Origin: Desulfobulbaceae bacterium
GTDB taxonomy: Bacteria > Desulfobacterota > Desulfobulbia > Desulfobulbales > Desulfocapsaceae
Length of the DNA: 64,000 bases
Reading direction: 5' to 3'
Assembly: GCA_011390165.1 (NCBI GenBank)
Contig: JAABSV010000004.1
Location: 62,001-126,000 of the forward strand
The position numbers and the translations under genes are program-made. Under the pieces are notes generated by a model, which worked only from the letters and a program-made list of their open reading frames with translations, was not told the origin of the DNA and ran no database searches. Below, piece by piece: positions 9,130 to 16,966 of the stretch. The stretch's first letter is position 1, and the number at the start of each line of letters is the position of its first letter.

Positions 9130-9813
9130 ATGTCGACAAACAATCGGATAGTATCCGCCGAGCTCTCCGCCTATCTGGAGGTGCTCTCGAGAGAGGAAAC
9201 CACCCTGCTCCGGCAACTGCGCGCTGAGACGGCCCTGCTGCCCAACGCGGTCTACCAGATCAACCCGCTGCAGGGAGAGCTGATCCGCCTGCTCCTCCAC
9301 TTGATCCGGGCTGAGAAAGCACTGGAGATTGGCGTCTATACCGGCTACAGCAGCCTTTGTATCGCCCTTGCCCTGCCAGCCCAGGGCCGGCTAATAGCCT
9401 GTGACATCAATGCCGAGTGGACCGCCCGGGCCAGCCACTACTGGCAGGCCGCCGGGGTGGCCGACAAGGTCGAGCTGCGCCTCGCCCCGGCCCTCCAGAC
9501 CCTGACCGCCCTCCTCGATAACGGCGAGGCGGAGAGCTTCGACTTTATCTTCATCGATGCCGACAAGGAGTCCTATGCCGCCTACTATGAGCTGTCGCTG
9601 CAGTTGCTCCGCCCCGGTGGCCTGCTCATGGTGGACAACGTCCTCTGGAAGGGCTACGTCTTCGACCCGACCAACAACGACCCGACCACCCTGGCCATCC
9701 GCGCCTTCAACCGGCAACTGCAGGCGGACCGGCGCATCGAGTTCAGCATGCTGCCCATCGCCGACGGGGTGACCCTGGCGCGGAAGCTGTCGGCGGCAGA
9801 GATGGCCGATTAA
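9130..9813 (+). CDS. SAM-dependent O-methyltransferase, caffeoyl-CoA OMT-like
   Basis: A 227-residue class I methyltransferase of the O-methyltransferase family 3 (CCoAOMT-like), whose members methylate hydroxyls using SAM and a divalent metal. Motif I is ALEIGVYTGYSS near residue 64, followed by LIACDIN, and the metal/acidic motif FIFIDADKESY is near residue 140. Members occur as tailoring enzymes in polyketide clusters, sometimes acting on carrier-bound chains. Its location directly upstream of the trans-AT gene (11-nt gap) supports a cluster role. A weak or absent ribosome-binding site precedes the ATG. The target hydroxyl is unknown. Confidence 0.85.
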   Translation: MSTNNRIVSAELSAYLEVLSREETTLLRQLRAETALLPNAVYQINPLQGELIRLLLHLIRAEKALEIGVYTGYSSLCIALALPAQGRLIACDINAEWTARASHYWQAAGVADKVELRLAPALQTLTALLDNGEAESFDFIFIDADKESYAAYYELSLQLLRPGGLLMVDNVLWKGYVFDPTNNDPTTLAIRAFNRQLQADRRIEFSMLPIADGVTLARKLSAAEMAD

Positions 9814-9824
9814 GAGAGGGGGCC

Positions 9825-12800
9825 ATGACAACGCTCTTTCTCTTTTCCGGCCAGGGTTCCCAGTATTACCAGATGGGGCTGGCCCTCTACCGTGACGAAC
9901 CGCTCTTCCGGCACTGGCTGGAGCGGCTCGACCTGGTGGCAGAGGAACTCCTCGGCGAGTCGATCATCACCCTCCTCTACCAGGAGGACAGGGGTATTGC
10001 CGACCCCTTCATCCGCACCCGGTACAGCCATCCCGCCCTGTTCATGGTCCAGTACGCCCTGGCCCGGACGGTACTCGACAAAGGTGTGGAACCCGACCTG
10101 CTGCTCGGCACCAGCCTTGGTGAATATGTGGCCCTGGCGGTTGCCGGCATGGTTGACCCGGAGGAGTTTCTCGCCCTGCTCATCAACCAGGCAGAGCAGC
10201 TTGAGCAACGCTGCCGGCCCGGGGCGATGCTGGCCGTTCTTGACGATCCGGCCCTGTACCAGGAAAACCGGCTTCTCCGTGAAAAGAGTACCCTGGTGGG
10301 GAGCAGCTGCGACAACCATTTCGTCCTGAGCGGCGAGCGCCAATCCCTCACGGAGATTGCCGCCTGGCTGACTGAGCGGGAAACGCTGCACCTCCAGTTG
10401 CCGGTGGAGTTCGGCTTCCACTCGGCCAACATCGATCCAGTGGCCGATCTTTTCCGTGCCGCCTCGTTTGTCCCCCGGCCGGCCACCTACCCGATCCTCT
10501 CCACCCTCAGCGGCCGGCATCTCACCGCGCCGGCCGTGGAGGGAGAGTATCTCTGGGCCATAGCCCGCCAGCCGATCCGCTTTCGCGAGGCCCTGGACAG
10601 GCTGGCTGAGACCACCAATGACCGATTGACCCTGATCGACTTCGGCCCAGGCGGAAGCAGCGCCGCCTTCGCCGCCCGGCACCAGGCCTTTACAGGGCGG
10701 ACCAGACAGACCAGGCGGACAGAGCTCTACCGGCTGATCACCCCCTTTGCCGGCGCCTCGCCGGATTTTCCCCGGCTGTTCAGCGAGCACGCCGGCCAGA
10801 GCAGGAGAAGACCGACAATGCGTGCTACTCTTTTCCCCGGTCAGGGGTCCCAGTACCAGGGGATGGGCGACGGCCTTTTCGACCGCTATCCCGAGCACTG
10901 CCGGGAGGCCGACAGTATCCTCGGCTACTCCATCGCCCGTCTCTGCCTGGAGAATCCGGACAACCGCCTCTCTCAGACCCGGTACACCCAGCCGGCACTC
11001 TTTGTGGTCAACGCCCTCAGCTGGCTCGACCGCCAGGCGACCGGCTCGCCGCCACCGGCCTATGTCGCCGGCCACAGCCTCGGCGAATACAACGCCCTCT
11101 TTGCCGCCGGAGTGGTCGACTTCGCCACCGGTCTGCGCCTCGTCCAGCGCCGCGGTGAGCTGATGGCTGCCGCCGCCGATGGCGGCATGGCAGCGGTCAT
11201 CGGCATGGCTGAGGAAGAAATTGCCGACCTCCTTGCCGCCAGCCAGTTTCAACGAATCTCCATCGCCAACAGCAACTCGCCGGTTCAGGTGGTGCTCTCC
11301 GGTGACCGGCAGGAGATCGCCGATGCCGAGGCCCTCTTTACCCGAGAGAACTGCCGCTATATCATCCTGAACGTCAGCGGTGCCTTCCACTCCCCCTTCA
11401 TGGCAGCGGCCGCCGACTCCTTCCGGCAGTTCCTGGCCGGTTGCACCTTTTCCCCGGCCCGGCTGCCGGTGATCGCCAACTGCACCGCCCGCCCCTACCT
11501 CCCCGGTGAGGAACGGCAGCTGCTCGCCCGGCAGATGGTCGAGCCGGTCCGCTGGCTGGAGTCGATCCGCTACCTTTGGGGCCAGGGGGTGGACCAGTTC
11601 GAGGAGGTCGGCCCGGGGCAGGTGCTCACCGGCCTGGTGGCAGCGATCAAGGCCGGCGCCACCCCCTTGACTCTCTCCGGACCAACCGAAAGGAGCGGCT
11701 CGGCGCCAACCTCCCCTCCGCCCCCCACCGCCATGGCGACCCAGACGACAGGCAAGCCCTTGACCGCGCAGAGCCTTGGTTGCCAGCGGTTCAAAAGGCT
11801 CTTCGGCCTCGACTATGCCTACCTGGCCGGCGGCATGGGTTGGGGGATTTCCTCGGCCGATCTGGTCTGCCAACTCGGCCGGGCCGGGATGCTCGGATTT
11901 TTCGGCTGCGCCGGCCTCACACCCGTCGAGGTGGAGCGGGCCATCGACACCATCCAGGCCGGCCTCTCCCCTGGCCAGCCCTACGGGATGAACCTCCTCG
12001 CCGGCACTGACGAAGCCGGGCTGGTGGAGCTTTTTCTCCGCCGGGGAGTGACCTCCATAGAAGCGGCAGGCTATGTGCAGATTTCCGCAGCTCTGGTCAA
12101 ATTCAAGCTCTGCGGCCTCAGCCGGCAGGAAGATGGCAGCCCATTGCGCCGCCACCGCCTGCTCGCCAAGCTCTCCCGACCGGAGGTGGCCGAGGCCTTC
12201 CTCGCCCCGGCACCGGCGGCGATGGTTGCCGCCTTACTGGCCGCCGGCGAGGTGAGCGCCGAACAGGCGGAACTGGCCGCCCGGCTCCCCATGGCCGACG
12301 CCATCTGCGTGGTCGCTGACTCGGCCGGGCTCACCGACCGGGGGAGCCTTCCCGCCCTGCTGCCGGCAATCACCACCCTGCGGGACCGACTACGCCAAAA
12401 ATACGGCTACCACGACAGGATCGCCATCGGCGCCGCCGGCGGCATCGGCACCCCGGCGGCAGCGGCGGCGGCCTTTGTCCTCGGTGCCGACTTCATCCTC
12501 ACCGGCTCGATCAACCAATGTACCGTCGAGGCGGGGACCAGTACCCTGGTGAAAGAGATGCTGCAGGGGATGAACGTCCAGGACACCGGCTATGCCCCGG
12601 CCGGCGGCCGCTTTGACTTCGGCTCGAAAGTACAGGTGTTGAAGAAGGGGCTCTTTTTCCCAGCCCGGGCAAACAAGCTCTACGAGTTGTACCGCTTCTA
12701 CCCATCGCTTGCCGACATCGACGAAAAAAACCGACAGGAACTGGAGAAACGCTACTTCCTCCGCCCCCTTGACGAGATTGCCGCCGAGGTGAGGGGCGCT

Positions 12801-13100
12801 CTCAGCCCGGCCGAACGGGCGGCACTCAGCCCTCGTCAGGAGATGGCGGCGGTTTTTCAGTGGTATTTTGACCACAGCTGGCAACTGGCCCTGGCCGGCG
12901 ACGAGACGGAACGGGTCAACTTCCAGATCTCCTGTGGTCCCGCCCTGGGGGCCTTCAACCAGTGGGTCAGGGGGACGGCGGCCGAGTCCTGGCAAAACCG
13001 GCCGGTGGCGGCCATCGGCCGGCACTTGCTCACCGCCACCGCCGAGTTGCTCAACAGACGATTTTCCGAAATGTACCAGCCACCCCCGGCCATGCCGTGA
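9825..13100 (+). CDS. Trans-acting tandem acyltransferase fused to PfaD-type enoyl reductase (AT-AT-ER)
   Basis: A 1091-residue protein with three domains. AT1 (about 1-315) has GTSLGEY (Ser97) instead of GHSxG, and its Arg position reads INQAEQLEQ, so the Arg that binds malonyl carboxylate is missing. AT2 (about 332-620) has GHSLGEY (Ser418), RRGELM with the Arg, and GAFHSPFM, as in malonyl-CoA transferases. The third domain (about 650-1091) is a PfaD-type FMN enoyl reductase, with AYLAGGMGWGIS and IGAAGGIGTPAAAAAA. This architecture is a hallmark of trans-AT polyketide systems: AT2 would malonylate all acyl carrier proteins of the AT-less megasynthases, and AT1 may be an acyl hydrolase that clears stalled chains. 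A purine-rich GAGAGGGGG ribosome-binding site precedes the ATG. The stop overlaps the next gene as GTGA. Confidence 0.95.
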   Translation: MTTLFLFSGQGSQYYQMGLALYRDEPLFRHWLERLDLVAEELLGESIITLLYQEDRGIADPFIRTRYSHPALFMVQYALARTVLDKGVEPDLLLGTSLGEYVALAVAGMVDPEEFLALLINQAEQLEQRCRPGAMLAVLDDPALYQENRLLREKSTLVGSSCDNHFVLSGERQSLTEIAAWLTERETLHLQLPVEFGFHSANIDPVADLFRAASFVPRPATYPILSTLSGRHLTAPAVEGEYLWAIARQPIRFREALDRLAETTNDRLTLIDFGPGGSSAAFAARHQAFTGRTRQTRRTELYRLITPFAGASPDFPRLFSEHAGQSRRRPTMRATLFPGQGSQYQGMGDGLFDRYPEHCREADSILGYSIARLCLENPDNRLSQTRYTQPALFVVNALSWLDRQATGSPPPAYVAGHSLGEYNALFAAGVVDFATGLRLVQRRGELMAAAADGGMAAVIGMAEEEIADLLAASQFQRISIANSNSPVQVVLSGDRQEIADAEALFTRENCRYIILNVSGAFHSPFMAAAADSFRQFLAGCTFSPARLPVIANCTARPYLPGEERQLLARQMVEPVRWLESIRYLWGQGVDQFEEVGPGQVLTGLVAAIKAGATPLTLSGPTERSGSAPTSPPPPTAMATQTTGKPLTAQSLGCQRFKRLFGLDYAYLAGGMGWGISSADLVCQLGRAGMLGFFGCAGLTPVEVERAIDTIQAGLSPGQPYGMNLLAGTDEAGLVELFLRRGVTSIEAAGYVQISAALVKFKLCGLSRQEDGSPLRRHRLLAKLSRPEVAEAFLAPAPAAMVAALLAAGEVSAEQAELAARLPMADAICVVADSAGLTDRGSLPALLPAITTLRDRLRQKYGYHDRIAIGAAGGIGTPAAAAAAFVLGADFILTGSINQCTVEAGTSTLVKEMLQGMNVQDTGYAPAGGRFDFGSKVQVLKKGLFFPARANKLYELYRFYPSLADIDEKNRQELEKRYFLRPLDEIAAEVRGALSPAERAALSPRQEMAAVFQWYFDHSWQLALAGDETERVNFQISCGPALGAFNQWVRGTAAESWQNRPVAAIGRHLLTATAELLNRRFSEMYQPPPAMP

Positions 13101-13906
13101 TCAGCCTCAGCGCCGACACCATATCCTTCTTCTTCTCCCTTACCGGGGAGGTGTCCGACCCGGAGCTGATCGACGCCTGCCGCCGACTGCTCAGCGACGA
13201 AGAGTTGGCTCGGGTGGCCCGTTTTCTCTTCCCCAAAGACCAGCACAACTGCCTGGTCACCCGTGCCCTGCTCCGCGACCTGCTTGCCCGCGCCACCCCG
13301 CTTGCCCCCACCGCCTGCCGATTCGTCACCAACCGCTATGGCAAACCAGCCCTGGCCGAGGGCCTGCTGCCGGCCCCGCCCCACTTCAACCTCTCCCATT
13401 GTCTGGGAATGACCGCCTGCGCCCTCCACCCCACCCTCCCCCTCGGTATCGACATCGAAAGCCGGGAAAGACCGGTCGATCTTGCCCTTGCCGACCGCTA
13501 CTTCTCCACCGCCGAAGCGGCCTTTATCCACCAGCAGGCAGCTGCGCAGCAACAGGCGGCCTTCTTCCAGATCTGGACCCTGAAAGAGGCCTACATCAAG
13601 GCACGCGGCCTCGGTCTCTCCCTCCCCCTCAACTCCTTCACCCTTCTCCCCGGCCGTCAGGGGATCGACTTTATCCCCGATGCCGGGCAGCGGGCCGACG
13701 CCTGGCACTTCTTCTCCTTTCTCCTCGCCGGCCATTACCAGGCGGCGGTAGCCGTGCCGGCCCGACGACTGCAGCTCCGCCTCTTCCACACCATCCCCCT
13801 GGGCCTGATCAGAGAGGTGGACGCCACGGAAGCCACCGGTCAGCCACCGAGCCACGGCGAGCCACGGGTCGGGAGCCACGGGTCGGACCGAATTAACCAT
13901 CTGTAA
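13097..13906 (+). CDS. Sfp-type 4'-phosphopantetheinyl transferase
   Basis: Activates carrier proteins by attaching the phosphopantetheine arm from CoA to their serine. The 269-residue protein contains FNLSHCLGM, GIDIESRER (the Mg-binding Asp and Glu) and WTLKEAYIKARGLGLSL (catalytic Glu and Lys), as in Sfp/EntD-type enzymes. I chose the GTG at 13097 because it overlaps the upstream stop as GTGA and gives a family-like N terminus; the frame stays open further upstream inside the AT gene. The last 25 or so residues are low-complexity, encoded by three GAGCCACGG repeats, and are probably not functional. It would modify the many ACP and PCP domains of the two megasynthases. Confidence 0.92.
   Translation: MISLSADTISFFFSLTGEVSDPELIDACRRLLSDEELARVARFLFPKDQHNCLVTRALLRDLLARATPLAPTACRFVTNRYGKPALAEGLLPAPPHFNLSHCLGMTACALHPTLPLGIDIESRERPVDLALADRYFSTAEAAFIHQQAAAQQQAAFFQIWTLKEAYIKARGLGLSLPLNSFTLLPGRQGIDFIPDAGQRADAWHFFSFLLAGHYQAAVAVPARRLQLRLFHTIPLGLIREVDATEATGQPPSHGEPRVGSHGSDRINHL
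13849..13881 (+). repeat. Short repeat GAGCCACGG, three copies
   Basis: Copies begin at 13849, 13859 and 13873. They lie in the last codons of the phosphopantetheinyl transferase gene and give it a low-complexity tail. Confidence 0.8.
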
Positions 13907-13919
13907 CAAAAGGATTAAT

Positions 13920-13972
13920 GGTAAAAATTCGGCTTGATTTTGATCGTAAACAGTCATTTTTACCGGTAAAAA
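13920..13972. promoter_or_regulatory. Candidate operator: palindrome plus an extra half-site
   Basis: TTTTTACCGGTAAAAA at 13957-13972 is a perfect 16-bp palindrome. A third copy of the half-site, GGTAAAAAT, sits at 13920-13928, so the outer copy and ATTTTTACC (13956-13964) also form a perfect 9-bp inverted repeat with a 27-nt loop. This looks like a repressor or activator binding array, or an attenuator. No regulator gene is in the window, so the bound protein is unknown. Confidence 0.4.
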
Positions 13973-13980
13973 ACGCCCTC

Positions 13981-14007
13981 TACGCACCCTACGCACCCTA
14001 CGCCCCC
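13981..14007. repeat. 9-nt tandem repeat TACGCACCC, three copies
   Basis: Two exact copies and one variant (TACGCCCCC) in tandem just behind the palindrome array. The period matches several repeats inside the megasynthase linkers. Confidence 0.75.
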
Positions 14008-14294
14008 CCGGACTAACTCAGGTAAACGTAGCATACAGGGCCGTCTCGGACAGTTCAGGCTATGCACTTCTGGTAGACCTGCAGAGGTGCTCACCCGGCC
14101 ATCTCCCGGATTTCCTTGCCACCGCCAGTAGTTGGCCCTTTTACCAGCGAGAGTAGCCGCTTCCCTCCGCGGAGGTACTGTGGTCGGCAAGTGATGGAGA
14201 AGGCACCGGCCATGGCGGAGGGTATCTTCGCTTATGGTGCCATTTCCAGTTGAGAGTGGTAATCAAAGCTGGAAAATCCAGGCAACGAGAGATA

Positions 14295-14309
14295 TACTGT
14301 GTCACAGTA
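14295..14309. promoter_or_regulatory. Palindrome TACTGTGTCACAGTA
   Basis: Two perfect 7-nt arms flank a single central base. The size and symmetry suit a dimeric transcription factor. It lies about 450 nt upstream of the alcohol dehydrogenase gene, so its target is unclear. Confidence 0.3.
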
Positions 14310-14538
14310 GCCAGGATTATGGTCGGCATCTGCGCCAAACGTTACGCCCAGCTGAGAGCAAGCCAGCCAACTGCCGACGAATCAGCAAACTGCCGGCAAC
14401 TGAGCCAGGCTATCCCCGACCAGCCCCGGCTATTTTTGTGGCTGCTGTTGCCGGTGGTGATGAATCGGCATTTTTTTTGGAAAGAGAGTGGGGGTGGAAT
14501 CGTATCGCGGAAGAGATCTTTGCCTGCTTTGAGCGCCA

Positions 14539-14558
14539 GGCTTTTAGAAGCCCTTTTT
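14539..14558 (+). terminator. Possible rho-independent terminator
   Basis: GGCTT and AAGCC form a 5-bp stem around a 4-nt loop, followed by CTTTTT. The stem is short, so the call is weak. The position, between the cluster accessory operon and the redox genes, would fit. Confidence 0.35.
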
Positions 14559-14760
14559 CCAGGCGTAAAATGGCCGTTTAAGCAAAAAAACGCTGCTCGT
14601 GAGCGAAAATTACTTTTTTACTCCAGATAGTTAACTCGGTCCGACCCGAGCTCGCCCGAGCTCGCTGAGTTCGAACCCGAACTGTCAATTTTATTCGAGC
14701 CGAACTTACCGAATTAGCCGACCAAAGCACTTCGAACTTCCAACTTCCAGGGAGAGAATC

Positions 14761-15942
14761 ATGAAATTTGCATTTTACAACCCAACGCGACTTCTTTTCG
14801 GGGCCGGAACAGTGGCCAGGCTTGGCGAGGAGGTGCGCAAACATGGCAGAAAGGCCCTGATAGTCAGCGGTGGCGGCAGCGTCAAAGGCAATGGTACCTT
14901 GGCCCGGGCAGTTACCAGTTTGCAGGCGGCGGGCGTCGAGGTGGCGGAGTGTGCCGGTATCGAGCCCAATCCCCGCATCACTTCCGTGGCCCGTGGTGCC
15001 GAGATTGCCCGTCGGGAGGGCTGCGAGGTGGTGGTCGCCCTGGGCGGCGGCAGTACCATGGATGCGGCCAAGGTGATCGCGGCGGCAACGCTCTACGACG
15101 GCGACCCCTGGGACATGATCGCCCACGGGCAGGAGAACTGGGTGGCGCCGACCCGCGCCCTGCCCATCGTCACCGTGCCGACTCTGGCCGCCACCGGTTC
15201 GGAGATGAACAATGGCGCGGTGATCAGCAATGACGACAGTAAAGTGAAATCCTTTGTGCTGGCTGACTGCCTCTTCCCAAAGATCGCCATCGTCGATCCC
15301 GAACTTACCCTGACCGTGCCGACAGAGCAGACCGCCTTCGGTGTCTGCGACCTCATTACCCACGTAACAGAGGGTTATTTCAACGGTATTGACGGCACCC
15401 CCATCCAGGACCGTTTCGCCGAGGGGGTGATCGCCACCGCCATGGAGTGGGGGCCGAAGGCGGTGGCCAACGGCAGCGATCTCGAAGCCCGCACACAGAT
15501 CCAATGGGCATCGGTGGTCGCCCTGAACGGTTGGGTCCAGGCCGGTACTGATTTCAGCTTCCCGGTCCATATGATCGAACACGCCCTCTCCGCCCACCAC
15601 GACATCACCCATGGTGCCGGATTGGCGGTGCTCAACCCGGCCTGGATGCGCTTTGCCGCCAAAGCCCGTCCCGAACGCTTTGCCCAGTTCGCCGAGCGTC
15701 TCTTTGCCCTGTCGGCACCGGATAGGGAGAGCCTGGCCATGGCCGGTATCGACAAATTTGCAGAATTTCTCCGCTCCATCGGCTGCCCTACCCGCCTGAC
15801 GGAACTGGGCCTCGGCGAGGAGTTGTTTGCCCGCTATGCCGAGGATGCCGTGCTGGTCGTCGGCGACGCCGCCGGCAACCTCCCGGGGCGGCCACCGATG
15901 AGCAAGGCTGACATCGTCGCGATGCTCCGGACGGCGCGGTAA
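14761..15942 (+). CDS. Iron-type (group III) NAD(P)-dependent alcohol dehydrogenase, YqhD/BdhA-like
   Basis: A 393-residue cytoplasmic enzyme that reduces aldehydes or oxidises primary alcohols. It starts with FAFYNPTRLLFG, typical of the butanol dehydrogenase/YqhD branch, and has the nucleotide-binding loop VVALGGGSTMDAAK. The metal ligands Asp197, His201, His270 and His284 are all present and have exactly the spacing of E. coli YqhD (194, 198, 267, 281). AGGGAGAG at 14749-14756 precedes the ATG. It lies between the two arms of the polyketide cluster, but nothing in it points to the cluster; aldehyde detoxification or fermentation are as likely. Confidence 0.92.
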   Translation: MKFAFYNPTRLLFGAGTVARLGEEVRKHGRKALIVSGGGSVKGNGTLARAVTSLQAAGVEVAECAGIEPNPRITSVARGAEIARREGCEVVVALGGGSTMDAAKVIAAATLYDGDPWDMIAHGQENWVAPTRALPIVTVPTLAATGSEMNNGAVISNDDSKVKSFVLADCLFPKIAIVDPELTLTVPTEQTAFGVCDLITHVTEGYFNGIDGTPIQDRFAEGVIATAMEWGPKAVANGSDLEARTQIQWASVVALNGWVQAGTDFSFPVHMIEHALSAHHDITHGAGLAVLNPAWMRFAAKARPERFAQFAERLFALSAPDRESLAMAGIDKFAEFLRSIGCPTRLTELGLGEELFARYAEDAVLVVGDAAGNLPGRPPMSKADIVAMLRTAR

Positions 15943-16041
15943 TATCCTCGGCCCGGAAAAGACCACCGCCACAAAGACCACCACCACACATGCTCGGAAA
16001 ATGGCCGGATAATGGCCGGAAAACCACTATGGGAGAATTGC

Positions 16042-16962
16042 ATGGATCGTCGTGACTTTCTCAAAAATGTCCTGGGAACCGGACTGGCTGTCGGTTCGAC
16101 AGTGGCCCTTGGCGACTACGGCAGGCTCTTTGCCGCAGCGGCGCCTACGTCTCCCCTGTACGATCTTGTCGCCGTCAAAGGGGGCGAACCCGAGGTGATG
16201 TTCGATCGGGCCATCGCCTCACTCGGCGGCATGCAGGCCTTTGTCGCCAAGGGGAGCAAGGTCCTGGTCAAGCCGAACATCGGCTGGGACGCCCCCCCCG
16301 AACGCGCCGCCAACACCCACCCCAAACTGGTGGGGCGGATCGTCGAGCACTGCCTGAGCGCCGGTGCAAGGGAAGTCTTCGTCTTCGACCACACCTGTGA
16401 GCACTGGGGGCAATGCTACCGGAACAGCGGCATTGAAAGGGCGGTCAAGGATGCCGGGGGGCGGATTGTCTCCGCCGACAGTGAAGGCTATTACCAGAAG
16501 GTTACCGTGGCAGATGGCAGGCGGCTCACCGAGACCAAGGTGCATGAGCTCTTTCTGAGCACCGATCTGTTGATCAACGTTCCGGTTTTGAAGCACCACG
16601 CCTCTTCACAGGTAACCATCGGCATGAAAAACCTCATGGGGGTGGTTTGGGATCGCTGGTACTGGCACCGCAACGATCTGCACCAGTGCATTGCCGATTT
16701 CGCCTCCTACGCCAGGCCGGCACTCACCGTGGTCGATGCCTACAACGTGATGATGCAGAACGGCCCGCGCGGCGTCTCTGCCGACGACGTCGTAGCGATG
16801 AAGGCCCTCATCGTCTCCGCCGACTTCGTCGCCGCCGATGCCGCGGCAACCAAGCTCTTTGGTCTCGAACCGCCGGATATTCGCCATATCAAGCTTGCCG
16901 CCGAGATGCAGCTCGGCCAGATCGACCTGAGCGCCCTGTCGATCAACCGCATCAAGCTGTAA
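16042..16962 (+). CDS. Tat-exported DUF362 protein
   Basis: A 306-residue protein with a twin-arginine signal at its start (MDRRDFLKNVLGTGLAVGS, then a hydrophobic stretch ending around AAA), so it is exported folded, probably carrying a cofactor. The mature part is DUF362, with KVLVKPNIGWDAPPERAANT, VFVFDHTCEHWGQCYRNSG and a block around VPVLKHHASSQVTIGMKN. DUF362 proteins are often linked to iron-sulfur proteins, but their reaction is not established. The ATG at 16042 has GGGAG at 16031-16035; the in-frame start at 16012 would place extra residues before the Tat motif. The polyferredoxin gene begins 4 nt downstream, so the two are very likely partners. Confidence 0.88.
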   Translation: MDRRDFLKNVLGTGLAVGSTVALGDYGRLFAAAAPTSPLYDLVAVKGGEPEVMFDRAIASLGGMQAFVAKGSKVLVKPNIGWDAPPERAANTHPKLVGRIVEHCLSAGAREVFVFDHTCEHWGQCYRNSGIERAVKDAGGRIVSADSEGYYQKVTVADGRRLTETKVHELFLSTDLLINVPVLKHHASSQVTIGMKNLMGVVWDRWYWHRNDLHQCIADFASYARPALTVVDAYNVMMQNGPRGVSADDVVAMKALIVSADFVAADAAATKLFGLEPPDIRHIKLAAEMQLGQIDLSALSINRIKL

Positions 16963-16966
16963 CTCC

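Larger units (their letters stand above)
13907..14760. other. Non-coding interval with palindromes, likely end of one operon and promoter of the next
   Basis: This 854-nt stretch is AT-richer than its surroundings. Two overlapping short frames (14234-14581 and 14250-14630) show no recognisable family, no consistent codon use and no good ribosome-binding site, so I do not call them genes. It holds a perfect 16-bp palindrome (13957-13972), a 15-bp palindrome (14295-14309), a possible terminator hairpin (14539-14558), a 9-nt tandem repeat (13981-14007), and a direct repeat of CCCGAGCTCG at 14645-14664. It separates the trans-acting cluster genes from the redox genes. Confidence 0.6.

Noticed and set aside
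9810-12155. 781-residue antisense open frame opposite the acyltransferase gene
   Set aside because: It is a shadow of high-GC codon use in the AT-AT-ER gene; its translation has no recognisable domain and the plus strand holds clear motifs.
14234-14630. Two overlapping small open frames in the intergenic region
   Set aside because: No family resemblance, no good ribosome-binding site, mutually overlapping and AT-rich composition; more likely non-coding.
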